From positions 1,784,001 through 1,848,000 of the forward strand of contig JAWKLD010000001.1 of the NCBI GenBank assembly GCA_041392855.1: a DNA stretch of 64,000 bases, read 5' to 3'. Below, one piece after another: positions 35,180 through 43,563 of this stretch (position 1 is its first letter; every line of letters begins with the position of its first letter). The position numbers and the translations under genes were made by a program. The notes below the pieces were generated by a model. That model was given only the letters and a program-made list of their open reading frames with translations, searched no databases and was not told the origin of the DNA. Source of the DNA: Flavipsychrobacter sp. (GTDB lineage: Bacteria; Bacteroidota; Bacteroidia; Chitinophagales; Chitinophagaceae).

Positions 35180-35270
35180 GATTTCGTTTTTGGTTTCCCC
35201 TACTCTATTTCCGTTTTTCGGGATACACGGGCTTACCTTTATTTAAACCGGTTTTCATGGTAATACATAT

Positions 35271-35314
35271 CAAAGTTACTACTTTTTGATGCCTGTACAA
35301 GGGTGAAATAACCC
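35271..35314 (-). promoter_or_regulatory. Palindrome-type promoter of the propeller operon
   Basis: Minus strand GGGTTATTTCACCC (35314-35301), 22 bp, then -7 TAACTTTG (35278-35271), an exact TAnnTTTG match. Spacing is one base shorter than in the other members. Confidence 0.6.
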
Positions 35315-35369
35315 ATTCTCAAACACTTTATAAGAGTAAAAAAATAGCGTTTTGTTACTATAAAAACCC

Positions 35370-35400
35370 AAAAAAGCACCTACCAATTGGTAGGTGCTTT
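35370..35400 (-). terminator. Terminator of the cold-shock gene
   Basis: Perfect palindrome 35373-35400 (arms AAAGCACCTACCAA and its complement) preceded by A on the plus strand, giving a T run on the minus strand. Located 43 bp after the cold-shock stop codon. Confidence 0.85.
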
Positions 35401-35442
35401 AGCTCTTTCTTATATGTCCTTACAACGAGGTTGTTTTATATT

Positions 35443-35892
35443 TTAATTCGCCTTTTTCACATTTACAGCTACTAGTCCTTTCACGCCTTGCTCTGTTTCA
35501 AAGGTTACTTTATCACGCTCTTTCAATGGCTCGTTGGCATTGTTGATGTGTACAAAGATGCTTTCTTGGCTCTTAAGGTCGTTAATAAAACCGTAGCCTT
35601 TCTCTTCGTTGAAGTATTTGATAACGCCTTTACGGATCAGATCTTCAGGGTTCAACTCCTCTACAGGTGCTGCACCTAGTTGAATATCTTCTAGGTTCAT
35701 TTCCTTTATCTTGCTTGGATCAGGTGGAGTGTCAGAAAGGTTGCCATTCTCATCTAAATAAACCATCATGTCGTCAAGCGACTTGCCTTTGTTGTTATTT
35801 TCTTTACGTTCTTGTTTTTCCTCTGCTTTTCTCTGTTTTTTCAACCTTTTTTTCTTCTCTCTCTCTTTTTTTCCCATTGTCTCCTGACCCAT
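35443..35892 (-). CDS. Cold-shock domain protein with basic coiled-coil N-terminus
   Basis: 149 residues from MGQETMGKKEREKKKRL, the start that matches the usual N-terminus of this family; the longer frame adds an unlikely hydrophobic leader. A Lys/Glu-rich helix (residues 5-35) and an acidic linker ('MMVYLDENGNLSDTPPDPSK') precede an OB-fold cold-shock domain with RNP1 'KGYGFI' and RNP2 'IFVHI'. Binds single-stranded RNA/DNA and probably acts as an RNA chaperone. Confidence 0.9.
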   Translation of the reverse strand: MGQETMGKKEREKKKRLKKQRKAEEKQERKENNNKGKSLDDMMVYLDENGNLSDTPPDPSKIKEMNLEDIQLGAAPVEELNPEDLIRKGVIKYFNEEKGYGFINDLKSQESIFVHINNANEPLKERDKVTFETEQGVKGLVAVNVKKAN

Positions 35893-36037
35893 AAGAATAC
35901 CTGTATTTTTTTTAGTGAGGTGCAAAGGTCGTCTTTTATTAGGGAAAAAGCTAATCAATACTGCCCACTTGTGCAAAAAAAGGGGTGTAATAACGCATAA
36001 CCCACTACTGGCGGGGCTATAGCTCTATCATGGATAT

Positions 36038-36259
36038 TTATAAACTTTTTCTGCCGATCTTGGCTATGTACTTATTGCCCAAGTAAGTAATGGTGCCTAA
36101 AAACAAGCCTGCAATTATGGCCACTACATAACCATAAAGGCTAAACAGGTCGGTATACCAAATACCACATACCACCAGATAAAGAGCAGTAAGTATTGCT
36201 GTGTAGAATAGTGTAGACAATAGCCAGTTCCTAAAAACTTGTTGCAAAACGGTTTTCAT
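36038..36259 (-). CDS. Small two-helix membrane protein
   Basis: 73 residues from MKTVLQQVFRNW (in-frame ATGs lie up to four codons earlier). Two transmembrane segments ('STLFYTAILTALYLVVCGI' and 'YGYVVAIIAGLFLGTITYLG') and a basic C-terminus 'KIGRKSL'. Inner-membrane protein of unknown function. Confidence 0.6.
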   Translation of the reverse strand: MKTVLQQVFRNWLLSTLFYTAILTALYLVVCGIWYTDLFSLYGYVVAIIAGLFLGTITYLGNKYIAKIGRKSL

Positions 36260-36374
36260 GTGCATAAGCATTTTTAAACTAAATTATCCTTCATCTCATG
36301 CTGGGGCGCATACTATTAAAGACCTATTGATGTGTTATAAAGGTTAGTATAAAGATGCCTTTTTTAACTCAATA

Positions 36375-36947
36375 TTAATCCACGGTAATGTCATACTTCT
36401 GAAGCAACCCCACCACACCCTGCAGTGAGAACTTCGCTTTCTTTAAACGGTTAATTTCGGGATCTATTGTGTAGTGTTGTGCTGTGCGGAAATCTGCTTT
36501 TTCCAAGTCGCTATGGTCAAACTTTGCCCCTAGCAAATTGCAATGACTGAATACTGAGGACCGAAGACTTGTAGCTGTAAAATCTACTTCTACCATATCG
36601 CAATGGTCAAATACATTTTGCTCCATCTTCATTTTATAAAAAGTGCTATAGTTGAGCTGACAATGGCTAAAGCTTACCGAAAAAAGAAAAGGGCTACAAT
36701 CCATAAAATGCAAGCCCAACAGTTTGCAATGACTAAAGCGCACTCCTTTTAGTCCGGTGTCTTTTAAAGAGGCATTGCTCAGGTCGCAGTTGTTCAGCTC
36801 ACAGTCGATAAACATACTGCCCGCCAAGCTGCTACCCGAAAAATTGCAATCTATAAAGCTACAATTATCATACTCTGCATTGGGCAGTGGCGCGGTCGTA
36901 TAATCTACCCCTTCAAAAGTTTCGTCGGCTATGAGTTGATCTCGCAT
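36375..36947 (-). CDS. Pentapeptide-repeat protein
   Basis: 190 residues built of pentapeptide repeats of the A(D/N)LxX type with Cys variants ('DNCSFIDCNFSGSSLAGSMFIDCELNNCDLSNASLKDTGLKGVRFSHCKLLG'-style, from about residue 25 to 155), forming a right-handed quadrilateral beta-helix. No signal peptide. The C-terminal 30 residues are helical. Some such proteins mimic DNA and protect gyrase (Qnr), but nothing here shows that role. The gene follows a DinB-like gene by 9 bp on the same strand. Confidence 0.85.
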   Translation of the reverse strand: MRDQLIADETFEGVDYTTAPLPNAEYDNCSFIDCNFSGSSLAGSMFIDCELNNCDLSNASLKDTGLKGVRFSHCKLLGLHFMDCSPFLFSVSFSHCQLNYSTFYKMKMEQNVFDHCDMVEVDFTATSLRSSVFSHCNLLGAKFDHSDLEKADFRTAQHYTIDPEINRLKKAKFSLQGVVGLLQKYDITVD

Positions 36948-36956
36948 GGTTATTTT

Positions 36957-37430
36957 TTATTTGCTGTTTGCTGTTAGGCTTTTCTTAATAAGGCTTATCT
37001 GCCCCAGATGGTAATGCGTATGCTCTATAATACCTGTTATGTTTCTATAGTAGTTGCCATACTTTTCATCGGTAAAGCTGTCGAAAAACTTATCATTGGG
37101 TAGTTCTGCTATCAATAGTGCCAGCTCTTCTGCCTCTGCAAAGTTCTTGTTTAGAAGATCATCCCAATCCTTTTGCGTATTGATGGGCGGATGATCGAAG
37201 CTCAAGGCATCTTTACCTTCAAGTGCACCACCCTTTAGCACCTTTAGGGCTACACGTACATAGTAATGTATATGATATGCCAATGTAGCTATGGTGTTAA
37301 AACTCTCTACTTGAGTTGTAGCCTGTTCATAGGTCACACCCTTTAGGGTATCCTTTACATTCACGGTAGTCCAGTTGCCACCAAAATACACTTCCCTAAA
37401 ATGCTTGGCTACTTGTTGGTTCAGGCTCAT
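36957..37430 (-). CDS. DinB-like (DUF1572/YfiT-type) metal-binding four-helix protein
   Basis: 157 residues with the DinB four-helix layout. His residues in 'LAYHIHYYVRV' and 'GIIEHTHYHLGQISLIKKSL' fit the usual three-His metal site. Family members include thiol transferases and many uncharacterised proteins. Probably transcribed together with the pentapeptide-repeat gene downstream. Confidence 0.82.
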   Translation of the reverse strand: MSLNQQVAKHFREVYFGGNWTTVNVKDTLKGVTYEQATTQVESFNTIATLAYHIHYYVRVALKVLKGGALEGKDALSFDHPPINTQKDWDDLLNKNFAEAEELALLIAELPNDKFFDSFTDEKYGNYYRNITGIIEHTHYHLGQISLIKKSLTANSK

Positions 37431-37474
37431 TGTATCATTTGTTTTATCTTGTAGATAGAATAACTACTTACAAG

Positions 37475-38245
37475 GTGAAAAATACTGCAAAAATATTGAT
37501 CATCATTGTTTGCTTTCTGCTCTACTACGCAGGCTCTACACAATTCAAGCTAACGATGGGTGCTATTGATGAGTATATCCATTATGGTTTGCTGAGCTAC
37601 TTTATTACCTATGTGCTTATTGGCATCCCCATATTTGTAGGGGCATACCTTGTTAATATATCTGGCAATGCCTTTAGCAACCTTGGGCTTAGAAGCAATA
37701 TTGTTACTGCATTAATAGCAACACTCATTTTTACCGCACCTATGTTTATAGGCGGCCTGCTCTTCTACCCCATTGGCACAGTTACCAGTGTTCCTAACCT
37801 TATTGCCAAAACATTTTTTGCAGGACTTTTTGAGGAGCTCTACTTTCGTGGCTTTTTGTTCGGGCTGCTATTCCGCTATACCAAGCTAGGCTTTATCCCT
37901 TCCATATTGCTAGGGGCTATTGTATTTGCCACAGGGCATTTGTACCAAAGCGACAATGCAGGCATACAGCTAGGCATTTTCCTAACCACCTTTATCGGCT
38001 CAGCTTATTTTGCCTGGCTGTATAGCGAGTGGAAGTTCAACCTATGGATACCCATACTACTGCACAGCTTTATGAACCTAGCCTGGCTGATGTTTGACAT
38101 GAGCGACAATGCCGCTGGCAACCTCTATGCCAATATCCTTCGCGGACTTACCATAGCAGTGTCTATCATCATCACACTATGGTATAAGCATAAACAAAAA
38201 GGCACTCTTGCTATCAACAAAAGCACCTTATGGATAAAAAAGTAA
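37475..38245 (+). CDS. CPBP family intramembrane metalloprotease
   Basis: About 256 residues from a GTG start; a TTG 15 codons earlier is possible and would abut the divergent DinB start. Seven or eight transmembrane helices with the CPBP (Abi/CAAX-protease-like) motifs: 'FEELYFRGFLFG' (EExxxR), 'FATGHL' and 'ILLHSFMNLAW'. Members cleave membrane proteins or act in bacteriocin self-protection. Substrate unknown. Confidence 0.85.
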   Translation: MKNTAKILIIIVCFLLYYAGSTQFKLTMGAIDEYIHYGLLSYFITYVLIGIPIFVGAYLVNISGNAFSNLGLRSNIVTALIATLIFTAPMFIGGLLFYPIGTVTSVPNLIAKTFFAGLFEELYFRGFLFGLLFRYTKLGFIPSILLGAIVFATGHLYQSDNAGIQLGIFLTTFIGSAYFAWLYSEWKFNLWIPILLHSFMNLAWLMFDMSDNAAGNLYANILRGLTIAVSIIITLWYKHKQKGTLAINKSTLWIKK

Positions 38246-38260
38246 TAGCTCAAATAGCTA

Positions 38261-38812
38261 TTACTTTCTTTGATAATAGGTAACTATACTTGCTTTAGCT
38301 ATTGTATTGGCCCATATATTAAAACCTACAATAGCAGCATTAGTGTTTTCATCTACGCCCAACTTGTCAGTTTTCAACGCGTGTACCGTAATGATGTATT
38401 GATGCCAGCCATGTCCTTGCGGTGGGCAAGGACCACCATAACCCTTACTACCATAGTCAGTAATACTTTGCACAGCTCCTTTTGGGGCGAGATCAAGCGC
38501 TATATCACCAGCACCTGCCACGAGTTCGTTTACACTGGCAGGAATATCAAAAACCAACCAGTGCCACCAGCCGCTGCCTGTTGGCGCGTCAGGGTCATAC
38601 ATCGTTATAGCAAAACTCTTTGTTCCTTCAGGCGCATTGATCCACGATAGCTGTGGCGATTTGTTTTCGCCCTTACAACCAAAGCCGGCAAACTCTTCAA
38701 CAGTTGTAGCTGTACCACCCAAGTTTTTACTAGAGAGTGTAAATGTACTTTGTGCGTAAGACTTGGCAGTCATTAGCATCAATACGATTAGTACGATATT
38801 CGATCTTTTCAT
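38261..38812 (-). CDS. YbhB/YbcL (PEBP) family protein, exported
   Basis: 183 residues with a signal peptide (LMTAKSYAQ). PEBP ligand-site motifs are present: 'FAITMYDPDAPTGSGWWHWLVFDIP' and 'GGPCPPQGHGWHQYIITVHAL'. Bacterial PEBP proteins have an anion/phospholipid-binding pocket but poorly known roles. -7 element TAACTTTG at 38840-38833 (minus strand), 20 bp before the start codon. Confidence 0.92.
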   Translation of the reverse strand: MKRSNIVLIVLMLMTAKSYAQSTFTLSSKNLGGTATTVEEFAGFGCKGENKSPQLSWINAPEGTKSFAITMYDPDAPTGSGWWHWLVFDIPASVNELVAGAGDIALDLAPKGAVQSITDYGSKGYGGPCPPQGHGWHQYIITVHALKTDKLGVDENTNAAIVGFNIWANTIAKASIVTYYQRK

Positions 38813-38832
38813 AGTTGCTCGATATTTTTACA

Positions 38833-38840
38833 CAAAGTTA
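38833..38840 (-). promoter_or_regulatory. -7 element of the PEBP gene
   Basis: TAACTTTG on the minus strand, exact TAnnTTTG match. Confidence 0.5.
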
Positions 38841-38895
38841 CCACAACAGCTTTTTTTTTCTACCACAAACGAGTTCAAAAACTATTGCTAGAAGC

Positions 38896-39738
38896 TCATT
38901 GAAGCTGATACTGTTTGGGGGTAACACCAAACTTATTTTTAAATGCTGCTATGAAGTTAGATAGGCTCTCATAACCAGCCTCTGCAAATACCTCAGAGGA
39001 TGTTTGTGTATGGCTACGTAATAAAAAAGCCGCATAGTCCAATCGCTGGTCTTGAAACCATTTTATAGGAGGTGCATGGTACTGCTCTTCAAACTTTCTT
39101 TTAAAAGTAGAGACACTCATATTGCATAAAAATGCAAGTTCAGAGAGCGTTAGTTTATTGTACTTATTGTTCTCTACCACTTTTATAAATTCTTGATGTG
39201 CGCTATCTACATCAACAGATAAATAGCTGAGTACACTATCACCATAGGTTGCAGTAAGGTATATCATCAGCTCGTCAAACTTCGCTTTAAGCAATCTTTC
39301 TTGTAGAGCTACATCAAGTGTTGCCATATTTTCCAACCCCGTCACTAGTGCCTTAATGTATTCATCTTTTCTAAACACACCTGTATGTCTTCTATCCTCA
39401 TGCTTTGCAAAGTTGATGTCATGCTCCTTCATAAAATCAGAAAGGGCGTCATTGCTAAAAAAGAAAAGTATGCTTCTATATCCGTTTGTAGTTGCAGCAC
39501 GCTCTGTCATAATACATCGTCCTGAGCGCATTAGTATAAAATCATCTTTTTCACACATACGAGTGTGAGCTTCGTTAACGACTTCCTTTGTACCATCAAT
39601 AATGAAACTAAAAACGTTGGACGTAAATACTACTTTGGCTCTTTGATGATCTTCAGCGGAGCGATAATCATATAACACAAAATTGCCGTTATGCTTTACC
39701 TGTAGATCTTGGGGAATCGTATACACATCCATTTTCAT
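38896..39738 (-). CDS. AraC-family transcriptional regulator
   Basis: 280 residues: an N-terminal cupin-like sensor domain (residues ~1-150) and a C-terminal pair of HTH motifs, 'LTLSELAFLCNMSVSTFKRKFEEQY' and 'TSSEVFAEAGYESLSNFIAAFKNKFGVTPKQYQ', which is the AraC signature. It would activate or repress nearby genes such as the DUF1304 gene upstream or the PEBP gene downstream; targets are unproven. Confidence 0.92.
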   Translation of the reverse strand: MKMDVYTIPQDLQVKHNGNFVLYDYRSAEDHQRAKVVFTSNVFSFIIDGTKEVVNEAHTRMCEKDDFILMRSGRCIMTERAATTNGYRSILFFFSNDALSDFMKEHDINFAKHEDRRHTGVFRKDEYIKALVTGLENMATLDVALQERLLKAKFDELMIYLTATYGDSVLSYLSVDVDSAHQEFIKVVENNKYNKLTLSELAFLCNMSVSTFKRKFEEQYHAPPIKWFQDQRLDYAAFLLRSHTQTSSEVFAEAGYESLSNFIAAFKNKFGVTPKQYQLQ

Positions 39739-39777
39739 GCTCTTTAACCTATTGGCTAAAAGTAATAAAACTACCTC

Positions 39778-40143
39778 CTAAAAAAGCAGTAACAACAGCG
39801 CAATTATTGCAGGCAGTGCTTGTACAAAAAATATTTTCTTAGAGACTGTAGCACCTCCATAAGCTCCTGCTATAACCACACAACTCAGAAAGAACAACGT
39901 GACATTGAAATGCCATTCTACATTATCAATAAAGAAGGTCCATATCAAGCCCGCTGCTAAAAAGCCATTGTACAGCCCTTGGTTGGCAGCCATTGCTTTA
40001 GTGGGTTTGAATAGGTCTTTGGGAAACTTTGTAAATACTTTACGTCCACGGGTTGTCCATGCAAACATCTCAAACCACATGATGTAGAGATGAAATGCAG
40101 CAATTAATGCTATCAATATTTTCACGACGAGTATCATACTCAT
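39778..40143 (-). CDS. DUF1304 family membrane protein
   Basis: 121 residues with four transmembrane helices. It has the family features 'AAFHLYIMWFEMFAWTTRGRKVF' and 'ANQGLYNGFLAAGLIW'. Inner-membrane protein of unknown function, conserved in many bacteria. The AraC regulator gene lies immediately downstream on the same strand. Confidence 0.9.
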   Translation of the reverse strand: MSMILVVKILIALIAAFHLYIMWFEMFAWTTRGRKVFTKFPKDLFKPTKAMAANQGLYNGFLAAGLIWTFFIDNVEWHFNVTLFFLSCVVIAGAYGGATVSKKIFFVQALPAIIALLLLLF

Positions 40144-40183
40144 TAAAATTAATAAGAATATTTAACTCAGCAGCTTTTTTATA

Positions 40184-40798
40184 CTAAGACGCCCTTTTGA
40201 AACTACAGAAGAGAAAGTTCTGCACCGTATCGAAAGGAGTGGTATGATCTTCTGTGATACACCTTATTTTGGCAAACCCTTGAGCCAATTGACTTTGCAA
40301 TTGATTCTCATTGTATTGCCTTATGTGTAGCCCACTACATTTTTCAGGACCATTATCAGAAAAGGTACCAATGGTGAGATAACCAGACACTGCCTGCTTG
40401 GCAATGCTGAGGTAGCTAGCAATTTGCTCTTCTGTAGTCAGGAAGTGAAATGCCGCCCTATCGTGCCACACATCATACTTACGCTCAGGCGTAAAATCTA
40501 CAATATCCGTCTCTACCCAATGTACTTTGTTTGCCGCATCACCAAGTCGCTGTTGTGCTCTTTGCAGTGCCTTGCCCGATATATCCAGCACAGTAATATC
40601 CTCATAACCTTCTTGCAGTAGAAAATCTACCAGCTTACTATCGCCACCACCTATATCTATAATGGCAGCATCTTTGGGCACATTAAAGCTGTGTATAAAA
40701 TCGAGCGAGGTTTGCGGTTTTGCTTGCGTCCAGCTCACCTCATGCGGTTGTTTTACCGCAAATACATTTTCCCAATGCGCTTTTCTATTCATCTCCAT
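40184..40798 (-). CDS. Class I SAM-dependent methyltransferase
   Basis: 204 residues from MEMNRKAHWENVF; longer frames start upstream of the -7 element TACCTTTG (40826-40819). SAM-binding motif I 'AAIIDIGGGDSKLVDFLL', motif II 'ITVLDISGKALQRAQ', and 'VHWVETDIVDF'. The 'HWENVFAVKQPHEVSWTQ' opening is typical of a tellurite/thiol-type methyltransferase group. Substrate unknown. Confidence 0.85.
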   Translation of the reverse strand: MEMNRKAHWENVFAVKQPHEVSWTQAKPQTSLDFIHSFNVPKDAAIIDIGGGDSKLVDFLLQEGYEDITVLDISGKALQRAQQRLGDAANKVHWVETDIVDFTPERKYDVWHDRAAFHFLTTEEQIASYLSIAKQAVSGYLTIGTFSDNGPEKCSGLHIRQYNENQLQSQLAQGFAKIRCITEDHTTPFDTVQNFLFCSFKRAS

Positions 40799-40818
40799 AT
40801 CGTAATTACTAAGCCATG

Positions 40819-40826
40819 CAAAGGTA
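40819..40826 (-). promoter_or_regulatory. -7 element of the methyltransferase gene
   Basis: TACCTTTG on the minus strand, exact consensus, 20 bp before the chosen ATG and inside the longer reading frame, which argues against the longer start. Confidence 0.45.
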
Positions 40827-40877
40827 GTACAATACACTACAATGATTGGTAACCAAAGTAACATTGCTCAACGGCAC

Positions 40878-40926
40878 AAAAAAAACGATAGCAACAAACG
40901 CGAGGGTTTATTACTATCGTATTTTT
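40878..40926. terminator. Terminator after the first collar-protein operon
   Basis: ACGATAG (40885-40891) pairs with CTATCGT (40914-40920), and inner AACAAAC with GGTTTATT through wobbles. A run on one side and T run on the other allow termination in both directions; it mainly ends the operon starting at 42719. Confidence 0.8.
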
Positions 40927-40942
40927 CAAAAGTGGTTATGCT

Positions 40943-41512
40943 TTAGTTCCTTGCAGGGAAGTCTCCTTTTATACATATAATGTATGATGTAACCAAGTAG
41001 GGCTGCATGTTATTATGCGCCTGCCCACCACCTGTATCGTTACAAGTAACTGTTTCTTTTGTTACGGTAATTGGCATTTGTGCCATGGCAGCATCTATAG
41101 TTGGGCTATATGGCGTACCACTATCTGCAATAGCTGGGTAAGCACTATCAGGATCGTCAGTACTAGCCGAGTCGGCATTACATTGCAACTTGAAGTTTCC
41201 TGTTAAATTACTAGTAACCATATGTACGTGCGGTGGTATCTGCGTGACATCAAGTGTTACCGTAGTAGTGCCTGTTTTGTTACCTACAGGGTATAAACTA
41301 GTGCCCGGGCTTTGCCCTGCGCCAATGGCTGTTCTGCTGAGCAGGTCGGGTAATCCAAAATTGGTTTGGCCATTTCCGCCAAACTGCATACCCAATATAG
41401 CATATAGGGCTTCATTACCTGTTATTGGTATGATAGCACCATTACAGTATGCCCAATTTTTAGGGGCAAATGAACCTCCGAACAAGCGGATTTCTCCTAA
41501 ATATCCTTCCAT
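40943..41512 (-). CDS. Tail-collar (microcystin-dependent-protein-like) protein 1
   Basis: 189 residues, no signal peptide. Opening 'MEGYLGEIRLFGGSFAPKNWAYCNG', then 'FGGNGQTNFGLPDLLSRTAIGAGQ' of the phage Collar domain, 'IPPHVH' (HxH-like) near residue 103, an insert 'LQCNADSASTDDPDSAYPA', and the fixed ending 'GGGQAHNNMQPYLVTSYIICIKGDFPARN'. Related domains form trimeric tail-fibre tips. Last gene of a three-gene operon. Ligand and localisation unknown. Confidence 0.88.
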   Translation of the reverse strand: MEGYLGEIRLFGGSFAPKNWAYCNGAIIPITGNEALYAILGMQFGGNGQTNFGLPDLLSRTAIGAGQSPGTSLYPVGNKTGTTTVTLDVTQIPPHVHMVTSNLTGNFKLQCNADSASTDDPDSAYPAIADSGTPYSPTIDAAMAQMPITVTKETVTCNDTGGGQAHNNMQPYLVTSYIICIKGDFPARN

Positions 41513-41542
41513 AATATTTTTTTTAGCGTTAATGTTTTTGTT

Positions 41543-42115
41543 TTAGGCTCTGCTTGGAAAATCTCCTTCGATACAAATGATATACTGAAGTGCAGAAACC
41601 GGCATGACGTTATCATGCGACAGCCCACCGCCTGTAGCATTGGCTACGGCAGCAGCACTCACCGTTACTGTATTTATAGCCATAGTATTATCAGGGGTAG
41701 CGGCATACGTTCTTACGCCTGCATCTGTAATAGCAAAAATGTTATTCTCAGGATCGTCTGAACTACCTGTATCAGATGTAGCAAGAGGGGTGATCTCTGC
41801 CTCAACATCAGTAGTTACAGGGTGTGTATGACGAGCCAGCTGATCTAAGGTAAGTGTGATCTTTTCATAACCGCCATACTCGCCTATGGTAAAATCGTAA
41901 GGCAGCCCCGGTCCTTGACCTTGACCTACAACTACTCTACCTCTGGTATCAGGCAGTGCAAAAACTGTACGGCAATCGCCGCCATATTCACAACCTATCA
42001 ATGCAAATAAGGCGGAGTACTCTGCTATAGTCAGATAACCGCCATGACAAAAAGCCCATCCTCTAGGGGCAAACGTTCCGCCAAACAGGCGAACTTCTCC
42101 TAAATATCCATACAT
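41543..42115 (-). CDS. Tail-collar protein 2
   Basis: 190 residues from MYGYLGEVRLFGGTF, which matches all paralogues; the longer frame overlaps the upstream gene. 'APRGWAFCHGGYLTI', 'YGGDCRTVFALPDTRGRVVVGQGQ', 'LARHTHPV' and the ending 'GGLSHDNVMPVSALQYIICIEGDFPSRA'. The insert has 'ATSDTGSSDDPENNIFA', showing the recurring DDP motif but no Cys. Middle gene of the operon. Confidence 0.88.
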   Translation of the reverse strand: MYGYLGEVRLFGGTFAPRGWAFCHGGYLTIAEYSALFALIGCEYGGDCRTVFALPDTRGRVVVGQGQGPGLPYDFTIGEYGGYEKITLTLDQLARHTHPVTTDVEAEITPLATSDTGSSDDPENNIFAITDAGVRTYAATPDNTMAINTVTVSAAAVANATGGGLSHDNVMPVSALQYIICIEGDFPSRA

Positions 42116-42149
42116 GGTATTATAATTTTTTTGAGTTAAATGTTGTTGT

Positions 42150-42719
42150 TTAGTTTCTTGTCGGAAATAGCCCCTGAACACAAATAACGTAGTTCATCGT
42201 AACGAATGGCTGTACGTTCAAGTGCGTATTAGACAGGCCTGCTGTTTCCATGCTCATACTGCCCGACACGGTAACCGGCGAAGTTCCCATAGCTACATCT
42301 GCCGCAGAGTCGCTATACATCTTTAAGCCCAATGAAGGGTTGGCGTTTGTAGGGTCATCAACATTGCTACTATCATCAGAGCTACTCTTGACGTTTCCTG
42401 CCATGCTAATTTGTGCTGTCATGGTATGCTTGTGGGCAGGGGTCTCTTCGATGGTGAGCTGGTGAAATAGTTCGCCTCCTCTGTTGCCAAGATTGTAATT
42501 AGGCTGGCCTACACCCTGACCGAACTGTATCGGCACACGGCCTCTAAAATCAGGCAATTGAAATTCTGTAAACCCGTTGCCACCATAGATGGTGCCTAGC
42601 ACGGCATACAAGGCTTGGTTGGTGTTAATTGGTAAATACTGACCATAACACACAGCCCAATTTTGGGGAGTGAAATTATACGCGACGATGCGTATTTCTC
42701 CCAAAGTTCCGTCCGTCAT
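42150..42719 (-). CDS. Tail-collar protein 3, first gene of its operon
   Basis: 189 residues: 'MTDGTLGEIRIVAYNFTPQNWAVCYGQYLPI', 'YGGNGFTEFQLPDFRGRVPIQFGQG', 'PAHKHTM', insert 'SSSDDSSNVDDPTNANPS' and ending 'NTHLNVQPFVTMNYVICVQGLFPTRN'. Most similar to collar protein 12 (58315), which leads another operon, suggesting whole-operon duplication. Preceded by a palindrome-type promoter. Confidence 0.88.
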   Translation of the reverse strand: MTDGTLGEIRIVAYNFTPQNWAVCYGQYLPINTNQALYAVLGTIYGGNGFTEFQLPDFRGRVPIQFGQGVGQPNYNLGNRGGELFHQLTIEETPAHKHTMTAQISMAGNVKSSSDDSSNVDDPTNANPSLGLKMYSDSAADVAMGTSPVTVSGSMSMETAGLSNTHLNVQPFVTMNYVICVQGLFPTRN

Positions 42720-42817
42720 TGTAATATATATTTATTGGTTAGAAAATCTATTTTATAAGACGGCAGGCAAACACGCTACGTGTTATTGTTTTCATGGTTG
42801 CAATACTATCTGTACTA

Positions 42818-42862
42818 TAAACATAAGCAGGTATATATTTCTATAAAAGGGTATTATCACCC
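42818..42862 (-). promoter_or_regulatory. Palindrome-type promoter of the first collar operon
   Basis: Minus strand GGGTGATAATACCC (42862-42849), 23 bp, -7 TATGTTTA (42825-42818). Confidence 0.75.
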
Positions 42863-42893
42863 ATTTATGTTATGTTTGAATTGTTTATTTTTT
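42849..42893 (+). promoter_or_regulatory. Possible plus-strand use of the same palindrome for the MOSC gene
   Basis: The palindrome GGGTATTATCACCC is symmetric. On the plus strand 23 bp later is TATTTTTT (42886-42893), a weaker -7. Alternatively TATGTTTG at 42871-42878 is the -7 element of the MOSC gene and the palindrome would cover its -33 region. Confidence 0.4.
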
Positions 42894-42904
42894 AAGCCAA
42901 CATC

Positions 42905-43555
42905 ATGTCTCGTTTATTATCAGTCAACGTATCGCTACCCAAAGTGGTAACACATAATGGCAACAGCTTTACCACAGCCATTTTCAAAACGCCTGTAACA
43001 GGTAGTGCTGCCGTAAGCCAACTGAACATTGCCGGTGACAAGCAAGCTGACCTTACCGTACATGGCGGGATAGACAAAGCAGTTTATGCCTACTCTTACC
43101 ACAACTATGCCTACTGGGAAAAAGAACTGAACAGAAACGACTTTACCATGGGGCAGTTTGGCGAGAACCTAACGGTAGACAATATGCCCGACCATGAAGT
43201 GTACATAGGCAATCGATATCGTATAGGCACTACCCTGCTTGAAGTATCACAACCACGTGTACCTTGTTTTAAACTAAATGCAAGAATGGATGATAACCGC
43301 ATGACCAAACTTTTTTTCAATAGTGGCAGACAGGGGTTTTATCTACGTGTATTGGAAGAGGGCATCATCACCGCAGGAGATGAAATAATAATGGAAAAAG
43401 AACACCCTGCCAAGATCAGTGTACAAGATATTTTTACACTCTACTATATCGACAAAACAAACTACAACAGTATCAAAAAAGCAGCTGATCTGGAAGAGCT
43501 TACTCTTAGCTGGAGAGAAGGATTTAAAGAGCTATTGAGCAAGGCTAATCGTTAA
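42905..43555 (+). CDS. MOSC domain protein (YiiM-like)
   Basis: 216 residues with the MOSC core: 'QADLTVHGGIDKAVYAYSYHNYAYW', 'FGENLTVDNMPDHEVYIGNRYRIGTTLLEVSQPRVPCFKLNARM' including the conserved Cys. MOSC domains bind molybdopterin-type cofactor or transfer sulphur; the YiiM group reduces N-hydroxylated purines in some bacteria. Divergent from the collar operon, sharing the intergenic palindrome. A decayed copy of its 3' end lies 2 kb away. Confidence 0.9.
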   Translation: MSRLLSVNVSLPKVVTHNGNSFTTAIFKTPVTGSAAVSQLNIAGDKQADLTVHGGIDKAVYAYSYHNYAYWEKELNRNDFTMGQFGENLTVDNMPDHEVYIGNRYRIGTTLLEVSQPRVPCFKLNARMDDNRMTKLFFNSGRQGFYLRVLEEGIITAGDEIIMEKEHPAKISVQDIFTLYYIDKTNYNSIKKAADLEELTLSWREGFKELLSKANR

Positions 43556-43563
43556 CCCTAGCA

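Noticed and set aside
35983..35996. GGGTGTAATAACGC as another regulon palindrome
   Set aside because: One arm is imperfect and the -7 match at 23 bp is missing; kept out of the set.
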